A model generated the notes under the pieces. The model ran no database searches and was not told the DNA's origin. It worked only from the letters and a program-made list of their open reading frames with translations. DNA of 64,000 nt from Paucilactobacillus suebicus DSM 5007 = KCTC 3549 (GTDB taxonomy: Bacteria > Bacillota > Bacilli > Lactobacillales > Lactobacillaceae): the NCBI RefSeq assembly GCF_001434475.1, contig NZ_AZGF01000008.1, forward strand, positions 979 through 64,978, read 5' to 3'. The position numbers and the translations under genes are program-made. Positions 48,327-56,771 of the stretch are shown piece by piece. Position 1 is the stretch's first letter. Each line of letters opens with the position of its first letter.

Positions 48327-48487
48327 TGCACACGGTAACATTTTATCCGAAAAAAATATAAAATTTCAAACACCAAACAAACCAACGACTTAACAAGAAT
48401 AATAATTTTTACGAAGCGCTTCGTTAAAATAGCAATAAATTATTTTTGTTAACGGTTTCATTGTAAGCCTTATCATATTTTTGTCAA
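48327..48487 (-). promoter_or_regulatory. Hexuronate operon promoter with cre and LacI-type operators
   Basis: On the minus strand consensus TTGACA (48487-48482) and TACAAT (48465-48460) are 16 bases apart. A cre fitting WTGNAANCGNWNNCW throughout, ATGAAACCGTTAACA (48461-48447), overlaps the -10 and start. About 30-40 bases further lies the perfect palindrome ACGAAGCGCTTCGT (48411-48424), and near 48327-48345 a half-palindromic TGTTACCGTGTGCA. CcpA and one or both LacI regulators should repress here. The leader before the symporter gene is about 155 bases. Confidence 0.75.
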
Positions 48488-48624
48488 CGCTTTTTTTGAA
48501 ACTAAATCCTAGTGGATCAACATTTTTACTAAAAAATAATTGCATATGTGATTAGCGTCACGATTGTTAAATCGGTTGTATTCTTATTCTAAAGCGGTTT
48601 TTACTGGGATGAATTTGTGCTTAT

Positions 48625-48640
48625 ATGTTACCGGTAACAT
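48625..48640. promoter_or_regulatory. Perfect LacI-type operator
   Basis: ATGTTACCGGTAACAT is fully palindromic with a central CG. It shares the TGTTA-CG-TAACA frame with the operators before the xyloside operon (ATGTTAACGTTAACAT). It lies upstream of both the hexuronate promoter and the second LacI gene, so it may link the two regulators. Confidence 0.6.
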
Positions 48641-48745
48641 TATTTAGTTTTACTATTTTTTTACTTTGAAATATTTAACTTAGTCGTCAGGACGAGGATG
48701 CTGGGATAATTATGGTAGAATGTTGTCAGGTTAATTTGGGAAGAT

Positions 48746-48773
48746 TTGGTTGTTTTCCTTAGCTTTATATAGA
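48746..48773 (+). promoter_or_regulatory. Promoter of the second LacI regulator gene
   Basis: TTGGTT (48746-48751) and TATAGA (48768-48773) are 16 bases apart. The predicted start near 48780 puts the whole hairpin at 48786-48889 in the untranslated leader. Confidence 0.5.
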
Positions 48774-48785
48774 TTAAACGTGTTC

Positions 48786-48889
48786 CGGAACGCTGAAGCC
48801 TAACGGATAAGACATGATTGGAAATCAATTGCAAAAAACGCAATCGATTTCCAATCATGTCTTATCCCACGGCTTCAAATCGCGTTCCG
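48786..48889 (+). repeat. Long multi-block hairpin in the leader of the second LacI regulator gene
   Basis: CGGAACGC/GCGTTCCG, TGAAGCC/GGCTTCA and a 22-bp inner stem starting GGATAAGACATGATTGGAAA, continued by TTGC/GCAA, close on AAAAAAC. It ends 10 bases before the GAGGGG Shine-Dalgarno of the gene and has no T-tract. It may affect message stability or translation, or be an inserted repeat element. Confidence 0.75.
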
Positions 48890-48911
48890 TCACACTCTGA
48901 GGGGTTTTCCA

Positions 48912-49910
48912 ATGGTAACAATTCGAGAAGTCGCAAAAATCGCTGGGGTTTCCATGACTACCGTGTCACGAGCCTTTAATCCTAAAGCGGTCATTAAAGA
49001 AGAAACACGCCAGCGAATATTTAAAATTGCTGACGACATTGGCTATGCACCAAACATCAGTGCCCGCGGTTTAGTCACAAACAAGAAGTTCGTGATTGGC
49101 GTCTTTCTTTCAAGTATTCATACTGATATGTCTACTTACCTATCAGATATCATAAGTAACATTCACGATTCTCTACCGGAAAACTACCTGTTATCGGTCG
49201 AGGGAATCGATCGTATTCAGAGCTTCGATCAAAAGGTTAAAAATCGATTTGATGGAATTTTGGTAGTTAGTCAATCTGCTGCTGATAACCAATTCATTTA
49301 CAAGTTAAAAAATAATAACATTCCAATGGTCGTCGTCCTCCGTGCAATGGATAATCCAGAGATTGACAATATCTACGCAGACGATGAAAAAGGTATCCTA
49401 GATGCTATCAACTACATTGCTAGGCAAGGGCACAAACGAATTGGATTTATTGAAGGCCCACCCTCTTATGAAAACACAATTAAAAGACGACGTGGTGTTG
49501 AACTAGGATGTGTTGCCAACCATTTAAAACTGGTTGATGATGCAATCAAGATCGGTGATTTTGGTCCAATCACCGGTAAGAACTTAATGGAAGAAATTCT
49601 AGAACTGCCTAAGGAAATCAGGCCAACTTGTGTCGTCTGTGCTAATGATGATATGGCCATTGGTGCTTTTCGTGCTTGCTACGAAAAAGGCATTAAAATT
49701 CCTGAGGAAATGTCAATTACTGGTTTTGATGACAACAGTTATTCAAAATTGAGCACCCCCGCATTAACAACAATTTCTAATCCGATTCCTGAAATGGCCA
49801 GTTTAGGAATTAAACGGCTGATCTCAACAATTGAAAGTCCCAAAAAAGTTCGTCTGTTCCAGTCATTACCTACTAAGTTAATTATTAGAGAATCAGTGGC
49901 TAAAATTTAA
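48912..49910 (+). CDS. LacI-family transcriptional regulator of xyloside genes
   Basis: A repressor of 332 residues: TIREVAKIAGVSMTTVSRAFNP helix-turn-helix, NISARGLVTNKKFVIGVFL hinge and start of the sensor domain, then GHKRIGFIEGP and VVCANDDMAIGAFRACYEKG. It is transcribed toward the GPH symporter and GH43 xylosidase genes and ends at its own terminator. It probably binds the two perfect palindromes upstream of them and responds to xylose or a xyloside; this is inferred from position. Confidence 0.9.
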   Translation: MVTIREVAKIAGVSMTTVSRAFNPKAVIKEETRQRIFKIADDIGYAPNISARGLVTNKKFVIGVFLSSIHTDMSTYLSDIISNIHDSLPENYLLSVEGIDRIQSFDQKVKNRFDGILVVSQSAADNQFIYKLKNNNIPMVVVLRAMDNPEIDNIYADDEKGILDAINYIARQGHKRIGFIEGPPSYENTIKRRRGVELGCVANHLKLVDDAIKIGDFGPITGKNLMEEILELPKEIRPTCVVCANDDMAIGAFRACYEKGIKIPEEMSITGFDDNSYSKLSTPALTTISNPIPEMASLGIKRLISTIESPKKVRLFQSLPTKLIIRESVAKI

Positions 49911-49937
49911 ATTTGTCAAAACACTAACAGTATAGTT

Positions 49938-49984
49938 AAAAGAGCAGTAAATCATTCTTATCTAGATGATCTACTACTCTTTTA
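49938..49984 (+). terminator. Terminator of the LacI regulator gene
   Basis: Blocks AAAAGAG/CTCTTTT, AGTA/TACT and ATCAT/ATGAT pair around CTTATCTAG, and the 3' arm runs into TTTTA. It begins 27 bases after the stop. Confidence 0.8.
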
Positions 49985-50029
49985 TTAGTTTCTAAACATT
50001 TGATATCTGTACCAACAAACAGAATATTT

Positions 50030-50265
50030 ATGTTAACGTTAACATTATTTCAAAATATTTTCAGTTTTAAATCTCGTCGCATTTCAGTAACCGCTTACTA
50101 TACTGGTGATATAGCCATTTATATTTGCCATAAGTTAGTGTTGCACTTCTAAAAATTATATGTTAATGTGTGTTTATCAAATTAATGTTAACGTTAACAT
50201 TAATTTAGCATCTCTTACCCATTGCAATGGAGATTTTTTTTGAGATATTTTTGAAAGCGCTTTTC
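50030..50265 (+). promoter_or_regulatory. Xyloside operon control region: two identical palindromic operators and a cre-like site
   Basis: ATGTTAACGTTAACAT occurs at 50030-50045 and again at 50185-50200, where the palindrome extends to 22 bp. The centres are 155 bases apart, about 15 helical turns, so looping by a tetramer is possible. TTGAAAGCGCTTTTC at 50251-50265 resembles cre with two mismatches at its 3' end. The promoter hexamers are not clear; TTGCAA and TATTTT downstream of the second operator are one weak option. Confidence 0.65.
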
Positions 50266-50315
50266 GAATTCTGCACGTAATTGATTTGTTCAATTAACTA
50301 AGGAGGAGTCGTCAC

Positions 50316-51710
50316 ATGGACGCCAGTTCAAAAAAAATTCGCCCAATTGGTAAAATATCGGCGGGTGAAAAGTTCGGGTTTGGATTAGGTGATATGGCTT
50401 GTAACCTAGTCTATGCCAGTATCTCTAGCTATCTTTTATTTTTCTATACCGATGTCTTCGGTATAAGTGCTGCAGCCGCAGCCTTAATGTTTCTGATTGT
50501 GCGATTTGTAGATGCATTTTCAGACCCCATCATGGGTTTCATCATTGATCACACAAATACAAGATTTGGTCGTTTCCGTCCATTCTTGCTCTATGGTGCT
50601 GTTCCATTTGCTGTTTTGGCTGTTCTTTGTTTTTCAAGTCCATCATTTCAGGGTGCAACTAAGTTAATTTATGCGTATGCCACCTATATCTTGTTGGATG
50701 TGTGCTATACATTTGTCAATGTGCCTTATGGTGCTTTAACTGCTGCTATGACCAATGATCAACAAGAATCCGTTAGTTTAACTACTTACCGGACATTCTT
50801 AGCAAATGTTGGTCAAGTTATCGTTGCATTTGGTGTTCCATTTTTAGCAGATGCAATGACAAAATCTGTTGGTCTTTCCAAAGCATGGCAGTTAACAATG
50901 GTCATCATGGGTACCATTGGTGGTGTACTATTGCTTATCTGTTTTGGTACAACTCATGAACGTGTAAAGACTCCACCTACACATTTAAAGATATCATTAA
51001 AAGATGTCTTCGCACAATTCAGAGTAAATCGTCCATTAGTTGTCCTATGTATCTTCTTCTTTGTTATCTATGGTGTTAAATCAATTGTTAGTTCAACTGG
51101 TATCTATTACGTTACCTACTATGTTGGCCGTGCTGATTTAGTTAAATGGTATTCACTGGCGGGTACATTACCAGCTTTAGCATTTATTCCTATTATTCCA
51201 TGGTTAGCAAAAAAGATGACAAAATTTCAACTAATTATTGTATCCGTTGCTTGCGATATCATTGGTATGGCTGGATTATTCTTCTGCCAACCAAGTTGGA
51301 TTGCTTTAATCTTTATTTCACGTGGAATTGCATCTGTTGGTAATGGGATGATCAGTGCATACATGTGGGCTCTTATTCCTGAAACCGTTGAATATGGTGA
51401 ATGGAAAACTAACAAACGAATGGGCGGGATGATTTATGCCATTATTGGTTTCGTGTTTAAGTGTGGTACAGCTCTAGGCGGTATGATTCCAGGATTGGTA
51501 TTATCCATGACTGGTTACGTTGAAGGTGTCCAACATCAAAGTGCTGGGGCCATTCACGGTATCGTGCTTGCAACCACAATTATTCCAATCATTATCTACT
51601 TCATCGCCATTATCTCAATGAAGTTCTACAACTTGGACAAGGATACTTATGCTAAGATTTCCGCTGAATTAAAGGCACGTAACGCTAAGGAATTAGATTC
51701 ACAAGATTAA
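50316..51710 (+). CDS. GPH-family symporter, probably for xylosides
   Basis: A twelve-segment membrane protein of 464 residues of the glycoside-pentoside-hexuronide family, with GEKFGFGLGDMACNLVYASI, the DPIMGFIIDHTNTRFGRFRP loop and the ETVEYGEWKTNKRMGGMIYA segment. AAGGAGGAG precedes the ATG. It is followed by a GH43 gene 34 bases later, so it most likely imports xylose oligomers or xylosides with a cation. Confidence 0.9.
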   Translation: MDASSKKIRPIGKISAGEKFGFGLGDMACNLVYASISSYLLFFYTDVFGISAAAAALMFLIVRFVDAFSDPIMGFIIDHTNTRFGRFRPFLLYGAVPFAVLAVLCFSSPSFQGATKLIYAYATYILLDVCYTFVNVPYGALTAAMTNDQQESVSLTTYRTFLANVGQVIVAFGVPFLADAMTKSVGLSKAWQLTMVIMGTIGGVLLLICFGTTHERVKTPPTHLKISLKDVFAQFRVNRPLVVLCIFFFVIYGVKSIVSSTGIYYVTYYVGRADLVKWYSLAGTLPALAFIPIIPWLAKKMTKFQLIIVSVACDIIGMAGLFFCQPSWIALIFISRGIASVGNGMISAYMWALIPETVEYGEWKTNKRMGGMIYAIIGFVFKCGTALGGMIPGLVLSMTGYVEGVQHQSAGAIHGIVLATTIIPIIIYFIAIISMKFYNLDKDTYAKISAELKARNAKELDSQD

Positions 51711-51744
51711 TTTTGAAATATTTGTATATGAAAAGAGTGATTTC

Positions 51745-53286
51745 ATGGTAAAAGTTGCTAACCCGGTTCTGCCAGGGTTCAACCCCGATCCATGCTTGTT
51801 CAGAGGAAAAGATGCTTATTATCTGTTAGTTTCAACGTTTGAATTCATGCCGGGAATCCGAGTTTATCAATCGAATGATCTAGCTAATTGGTCTTACCGC
51901 ACTTCAATTCTTACTGATATTGATCTAACCGGTAATACCAGAGGTTGCTCGATTTGGGCTCCCTTTGCCGCTTACCATAATGGCAAGTACTATGTAATCT
52001 ATACCGATGTCAAAAGCACTCGGGTCCCCTACAAAGATGTTAATAACTACATTATTACATCTGACAGTATCGATAGTCCTTGGAGCGAACCCAAGTACAT
52101 TAATAGTTCAGGTTTCGATCCATCAATTTTCTTTGATGATGACGGTAAGATTTACTTTTTGAATGAGTACTGGGACTATCGCATGTCAACACATAACAAG
52201 TCTGCTGGGATTCTAATTCAGGAACTCTATCCGTCAACGCTTGATGTTAAAGGTGATCCTCAAGTCTTGTTTAATGGTACAGAGGCTAAAAAGACTGAAG
52301 CACCTGAAATATACAAGCATCACGGTTACTACTACCTGCTAACTGCGGAAGGCGGCACTGAAGCAGGCCACCAGGTAACAGTTGCTAGATCAAAAAATGT
52401 CACTGGGCCTTACGAACTTGATCCGCAAAACCCAATGTTAACTTCACGAGATAATCCAAAACTTCCACTGCAAAACGCTGGGCATGCCAGTATCGTCAGG
52501 GATGATAACGATAACTGGTACATGGCTCACCTCACAACACGTCCACTGAAAGACGATGTTACACTACTAGGACGTGAATCAGCCATCCAAAACGTCTATT
52601 GGACTGATGACGACTGGTTAAGATTGTCAAACGGCACTAATCAACCGGATGATTATTACACGGTTCCAATTGATACTGATGTCGTAGTTGAGCCCCACGA
52701 TTTTCATGATGATTTTACTGACAGTAAGATCGACTTCAAGCACTGGAATACTCTCCGCAAGATGCCGACTGATGATTGGCTACAATTGACCGGTCATGGT
52801 GTGACACTCGCCGGTGGTCAATCACCACAGTCTGAATTCGACCAGCACCTGATTGCTAAACGTCAGACCGACTTTAATTTCAGCACCAGCGTAACGGTAG
52901 AATTTCAACCGACTAATTATATGCAGTTAGCGGGGTTAGGCCTTTATCTAGATATTGATAACTACCTGTTTCTAGCTATCACGCACGATGAAAAAGTGGG
53001 CCGTGCGATAACTTTAATTCAGGCAGTCAAGAGTGATTTCAAAATTTTGACCGAACCAATTGCGATTAGTGATGCGGCTATTAACATGCAAATTGACGTC
53101 ACTGGTTTAAGCGGATCAGTTTCATTCACGGATGGCGATCAACATAAGATCGTTAATGATAACATTGATCTAAGCTTCCTATCTGGTGGCTTTACGGGTA
53201 ACTTCATTGCACTAGATACAATTGATATGGGTCAGTTCAATAGAGCAAAGGCCACGTTTACGGACTTTGATTATAAAGCAAAATAA
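51745..53286 (+). CDS. Glycoside hydrolase family 43 beta-xylosidase
   Basis: An intracellular enzyme of 513 residues (no signal peptide) likely hydrolysing imported xylo-oligosaccharides. The five-bladed propeller domain has the general base Asp in GFNPDPCLF, the pKa-modulating Asp in GFDPSIFFDDDG and the acid Glu in EAPEIYKHHGYYYL. The C-terminal beta-sandwich of about 190 residues (from HDFHDDFTDSKI) is the GH43 type found in XynB enzymes. Arabinofuranosidase activity is possible in the same family. Confidence 0.92.
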   Translation: MVKVANPVLPGFNPDPCLFRGKDAYYLLVSTFEFMPGIRVYQSNDLANWSYRTSILTDIDLTGNTRGCSIWAPFAAYHNGKYYVIYTDVKSTRVPYKDVNNYIITSDSIDSPWSEPKYINSSGFDPSIFFDDDGKIYFLNEYWDYRMSTHNKSAGILIQELYPSTLDVKGDPQVLFNGTEAKKTEAPEIYKHHGYYYLLTAEGGTEAGHQVTVARSKNVTGPYELDPQNPMLTSRDNPKLPLQNAGHASIVRDDNDNWYMAHLTTRPLKDDVTLLGRESAIQNVYWTDDDWLRLSNGTNQPDDYYTVPIDTDVVVEPHDFHDDFTDSKIDFKHWNTLRKMPTDDWLQLTGHGVTLAGGQSPQSEFDQHLIAKRQTDFNFSTSVTVEFQPTNYMQLAGLGLYLDIDNYLFLAITHDEKVGRAITLIQAVKSDFKILTEPIAISDAAINMQIDVTGLSGSVSFTDGDQHKIVNDNIDLSFLSGGFTGNFIALDTIDMGQFNRAKATFTDFDYKAK

Positions 53287-53295
53287 GTGTGCGGA

Positions 53296-53394
53296 GAAAA
53301 CCGAGTAGTTCATGAGCATTAATGAAGTAATATTAATTATCCCTGGGCTTGGGATGATTGATATTACTGGGTTAAGCGGAATGAACTGGTTTTC
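53296..53394. repeat. Multi-block intergenic hairpin after the xylosidase gene
   Basis: GAAAACC/GGTTTTC, AGTTCAT/ATGAACT, AGTAATAT/ATATTACT and ATCCC/GGGAT pair from outside in, with apex TGGGCTT. The left flank GTGCGGA matches that of the hairpin at 43335, and the apex resembles those at 43211 and 43335. No T-tract follows; the real terminator is further on. Confidence 0.7.
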
Positions 53395-53468
53395 GGAGCA
53401 TAGCTAGACAAGCTTCAACCATAACACACCCAAAGTTTCAAACCTTCCAACAATCTAACACCGACGAA

Positions 53469-53509
53469 ATCACCCAAGCAAAGTGGATATTGCTTGGGTG
53501 ATTTTTTAT
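53469..53509 (+). terminator. Terminator of the xyloside operon
   Basis: A perfect 14-bp stem AATCACCCAAGCAA with its complement and an eight-base loop runs into TTTTTTAT on the plus strand. Confidence 0.92.
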
Positions 53510-53550
53510 AGTGATATTTTTAGATTGGTTTCATGCAGTTTAGCCGAAAC

Positions 53551-53669
53551 GTGAAACAAGAGACTGACCCACATCCAATAAGCAGTAAAAGACTAAACCA
53601 TCTCAAAAACCGAGACGATTTAGTCTTTTACTACTTATTGGAGACGGGTCAGGGCATCTCTTGTTTCAC
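53551..53669. repeat. Multi-block hairpin overlapping the end of the thioredoxin gene
   Basis: GTGAAACAAGAGA pairs with TCTCTTGTTTCAC (13 bp), then CTGACCC/GGGTCAG, CCAATAAG/CTTATTGG and AGTAAAAGACTAAA/TTTAGTCTTTTACT. The outermost arm contains the stop codon of the thioredoxin gene. It lacks a T-tract but probably marks the 3' end of the copper operon message. Confidence 0.75.
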
Positions 53670-53980
53670 TCTAACTGCTTAATCTCCGCCCTCAATCGAC
53701 TAACAGACCTAACACCGACAATGATCTTCACGACCTTACCATCTCTACGCACTAACATTGTTGGTAAACTCTTAATACCGTAATACCGAGCTACATAGGG
53801 ATTTTGGTCCATGTCCATGTTGGCGAATTTAACCGTGCCATTCATTTCTTCCGCTAACTTACTAATGATTGGCGTCATCATTTGGCATGAACCACACCAT
53901 GTTGCGTGAAAATTAGTGACCGTTAACCCAGTCCCAGTTTCGTCTGCAAAATTTTGATCTGTTACCTCAAGCACTGCCAT
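53666..53980 (-). CDS. Thioredoxin-family protein
   Basis: A thioredoxin-fold oxidoreductase of 104 residues with no signal peptide. The active site is WCGSC rather than the classical WCGPC, and the cis-proline is in KSLPTMLVRRDGK. I chose the ATG giving MAVLEVTDQNF, behind AAGGGTGG; an upstream extension is unlikely. It is the last gene after copY, copA and the rhodanese, suggesting protection or reduction of protein thiols under copper stress. Confidence 0.9.
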   Translation of the reverse strand: MAVLEVTDQNFADETGTGLTVTNFHATWCGSCQMMTPIISKLAEEMNGTVKFANMDMDQNPYVARYYGIKSLPTMLVRRDGKVVKIIVGVRSVSRLRAEIKQLE

Positions 53981-54038
53981 GTGAACGCCACCCTTCAATT
54001 ATGAACCAGTATAGCGCCATCTATGTAATCAGTCGAGG

Positions 54039-54335
54039 CTAAACAGTTGACCCATGCCAGTTCAACATGCCACCTTCGACATTCACAGTGTCAAAACCAA
54101 GTTGTGTTAACGTTATTTGTGCTTGGCTCGATCTGTGTCCGGAGCGACAGATCAAATAATACTTTTGATTATGATCTAGCTGTTGGTCCCACTTATCAAT
54201 CTCACTCAACGGATGGTTCACCGCACCATCGATGTGCTGAACATTAAACTCAAATGTTTCTCGCACATCAATCAGATTAATTTGTGATTGCGCCAACAGT
54301 ACTGCCAGTTGGTCAGTGCTGATTGATTCGGACAT
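54039..54335 (-). CDS. Rhodanese-like sulfurtransferase
   Basis: A single rhodanese domain of 98 residues. IDVRETFEFNVQHIDGAVNHPL is the CH2A-type region and the active-site loop is CRSGHRS, so the catalytic Cys is present. It starts one base after the copA stop, so translation is probably coupled. Cytoplasmic persulfide chemistry or copper-thiol handling is likely; the donor is unknown. Confidence 0.9.
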   Translation of the reverse strand: MSESISTDQLAVLLAQSQINLIDVRETFEFNVQHIDGAVNHPLSEIDKWDQQLDHNQKYYLICRSGHRSSQAQITLTQLGFDTVNVEGGMLNWHGSTV

Positions 54336-54336
54336 T

Positions 54337-54522
54337 TTATTTAACCGAATAAGGGGTATCAGCTAACGTTTGATTCAACTGATCAATGTTAGCATCCCCA
54401 TCAAAGGTTGCTGACTTAGCATCTAAATCAACTTTCACATTTGACACAACTTGCCCTAATTTTTCTGTAACTGTATCCGCACAACCCTGACACATCATAC
54501 CTTCAACTGCAACTTTGTTCAT
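54337..54522 (-). CDS. copZ: Possible internally initiated CopZ-like copper chaperone
   Basis: The reading frame is that of copA. A GAAAGG Shine-Dalgarno and an ATG lie inside the gene just after the last membrane region, giving MNKVAVEGMMCQGCADTV and a 61-residue heavy-metal-associated domain. A shifted ATG nine bases upstream overlaps the Shine-Dalgarno. Many copper operons have a separate copZ here. Either copA and copZ fused by loss of a stop, or both products are made. Independent translation is inferred. Confidence 0.45.
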   Translation of the reverse strand: MNKVAVEGMMCQGCADTVTEKLGQVVSNVKVDLDAKSATFDGDANIDQLNQTLADTPYSVK

Positions 54523-56757
54523 TTTATTCATCCTTTCGTTTTTCGAAACCTTAAATCGGTTCAACCTTAATGCATTCAACACAACGGTCACTGAACTGAA
54601 ACCCATCGCCGCTGCAGCGATCATCGGGTTCAACAGCGGACCACCAAAAAGATACAAAACACCTAACGCAACAGGAATGCCCAACACATTATAAAAGAAA
54701 GCCCAAAACAGATTCTCTTTAATGTTAGTCATCGTCGCATGGCTGAGACGGTGTGCTGTCACCAGTGAACTTAAATCTGAGTTCATCAAAATGACTGAAG
54801 CCGAATCAACTGCCACATCAGTGCCGTTGCCAATGGCTACTCCGACATCCGCCTGCACTAGGGCAGGTGCGTCATTAATACCATCACCGACCATTGCGAC
54901 CCGTGTGTTATCCGTTTGAATTTGTTGGATAGCAGCAGCCTTTTGATCGGGTAGCACATCACTAATCACGTCAGTAATACCAACTTGCTGGGCAATCGCC
55001 ATCGCTGTGGCACGATTATCGCCCGTCAACATTACCACATTCAATCCCCGCTCTTTCAGCTGTAGCACAGCCTTTCGACTATCCTCTTTGACTGGATCAG
55101 CGACCGCAATCACGCCCATCAGTTCATGATCACTAGCTACATAAATCAAGGTTTGAGCTTGCACTGTTAAACGATCTGTTGTCGCAGATAATGATGAAAC
55201 ATCAACATTTTGTTCCGCCATCAGCTTCTGATTACCGGCAGCAATCACCTTATCATCAATCGTTCCGGTTAAACCAAACCCGGGACGCGTTTTGAAACCT
55301 TCAACCGGCAAACGTTGTTGATCATTTGCTTCAACAATTGCGGCTGCTAGGGGATGATCGGAGTAATATTCAAGACTAACCGCCAGCTGCAACACTGTTG
55401 ACGTATCTTGATGATTCGTCTCAATTGAGGTGACACGTGGTTGACCTTCAGTAATTGTTCCCGTCTTATCCAATACAACGGTATTTACCTGAGTTAGCTG
55501 CTCCAATGCAGTACCGTTCTTAAAGAGCACACCATGCTGAGCACCCTTTCCCGTACCGACCATAATCGCAGTCGGCGTGGCAAGTCCTAGTGCACATGGA
55601 CAAGCAATCACAAGAACAGATACAAAGATTGTCAGCGAGAAGGCCAGCGATTGACCACTGATCAACCAGGCAATAGCCCCTAATAATGCGATCGTCATAA
55701 TTACAGGGACGAACACACCGGAAATACGATCGGCCAACCTCGCAATTGGTGCTTTGGAACCCTGCGCATCTGATACGAGCTTAACAATGTGAGCCAATGC
55801 CGTATCGCTACCCACATGTGTTGCTTCATAAGTTACTTGACCATTTTTGTTAATACTGCCACCAACCACCGGATCGCCGGTCATCTTTGTGACGGGCATA
55901 CTTTCACCCGTCAGCATCGATTCATCAACCGTTGTTTGCCCGGTCAGAACTTTTCCATCAACAGGAATTGATTGGCCAGATTTAACCAGCACATGATCAC
56001 CAACGTGAATGTCATTGACGTCGACGGTCGTAACATCCCCGCTATCACCGACAACTTCCGCAGTCGCCGGAATTAGTGTTAACAACGATGTCAAAGAATT
56101 GGTTGTTTTTTGTTTCGACAACGCTTCAATGTACTTACCCAACATGATCAAAGCTAAGATTGTGCCACTAGCCTCATAGTATAACGGTTGTTCCGCGCCA
56201 CTGACTGCCATAATAACCGTGTTAACCACACTGTAAAGCCAAGCCGTCGCCGTCCCCACTAGCACCAGTGAATCCATATTTGGGTGTAAGTTGGCTAACG
56301 CCTTAGCACCGGCAATCAAATAACTACGACCTAACCAAATAATTGGTAAACTCAACAAGAGCTCCACACTGGCCATAGATAGCGTGTTGCGCCAATTAAT
56401 CATCGGTAAATGCAGATCACTAGCCATAGCGACGTACATTAAGACGACCGCCACAACCAACGCACTAATCATTGATCGCTTCTGCTTGCCTAATTCAATC
56501 TGTTTTGCTTGTCGATCATGCTGATCACTCTCTTTGGTCAGTTCACCCGCCAATTCGGCACCATAACCAGCATTCACTACCGCCTGAATCACCTGTGCTG
56601 GTGTCACTGCTTGATTTTCGAATTCAATTTGCATCCGTTCAGACGCTAAATTAACGTTTGCTTCATCAATTCCTGGCAGTTTCCGAACTGCTTGTTCAAT
56701 GGTTTGTGCACAACTAGCACATACCATTCCAGTAATTTTAAATTGTGCGTTCTCCAT
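54337..56757 (-). CDS. copA: P1B-type copper-transporting ATPase with a C-terminal CopZ-like domain
   Basis: A copper exporter of 806 residues. The N-terminal metal-binding domain has GMVCASC; then come transmembrane segments, TGES, the membrane CPC site (VIACPCALG), the phosphorylation site DKTGT, the HP motif (SDHPLA) and GDGIND. CopA proteins normally end after ALRLNRFK; here the frame continues into a second metal-binding domain, GMMCQGC. Residues 746-806 of the fusion equal a small copper chaperone. An internal ATG (54522) has GAAAGG nine bases upstream, so a free 61-residue chaperone may also be made. It follows copY by 14 bases. Confidence 0.94.
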   Translation of the reverse strand: MENAQFKITGMVCASCAQTIEQAVRKLPGIDEANVNLASERMQIEFENQAVTPAQVIQAVVNAGYGAELAGELTKESDQHDRQAKQIELGKQKRSMISALVVAVVLMYVAMASDLHLPMINWRNTLSMASVELLLSLPIIWLGRSYLIAGAKALANLHPNMDSLVLVGTATAWLYSVVNTVIMAVSGAEQPLYYEASGTILALIMLGKYIEALSKQKTTNSLTSLLTLIPATAEVVGDSGDVTTVDVNDIHVGDHVLVKSGQSIPVDGKVLTGQTTVDESMLTGESMPVTKMTGDPVVGGSINKNGQVTYEATHVGSDTALAHIVKLVSDAQGSKAPIARLADRISGVFVPVIMTIALLGAIAWLISGQSLAFSLTIFVSVLVIACPCALGLATPTAIMVGTGKGAQHGVLFKNGTALEQLTQVNTVVLDKTGTITEGQPRVTSIETNHQDTSTVLQLAVSLEYYSDHPLAAAIVEANDQQRLPVEGFKTRPGFGLTGTIDDKVIAAGNQKLMAEQNVDVSSLSATTDRLTVQAQTLIYVASDHELMGVIAVADPVKEDSRKAVLQLKERGLNVVMLTGDNRATAMAIAQQVGITDVISDVLPDQKAAAIQQIQTDNTRVAMVGDGINDAPALVQADVGVAIGNGTDVAVDSASVILMNSDLSSLVTAHRLSHATMTNIKENLFWAFFYNVLGIPVALGVLYLFGGPLLNPMIAAAAMGFSSVTVVLNALRLNRFKVSKNERMNKMNKVAVEGMMCQGCADTVTEKLGQVVSNVKVDLDAKSATFDGDANIDQLNQTLADTPYSVK

Positions 56758-56771
56758 TCTCTCATCCCCGT

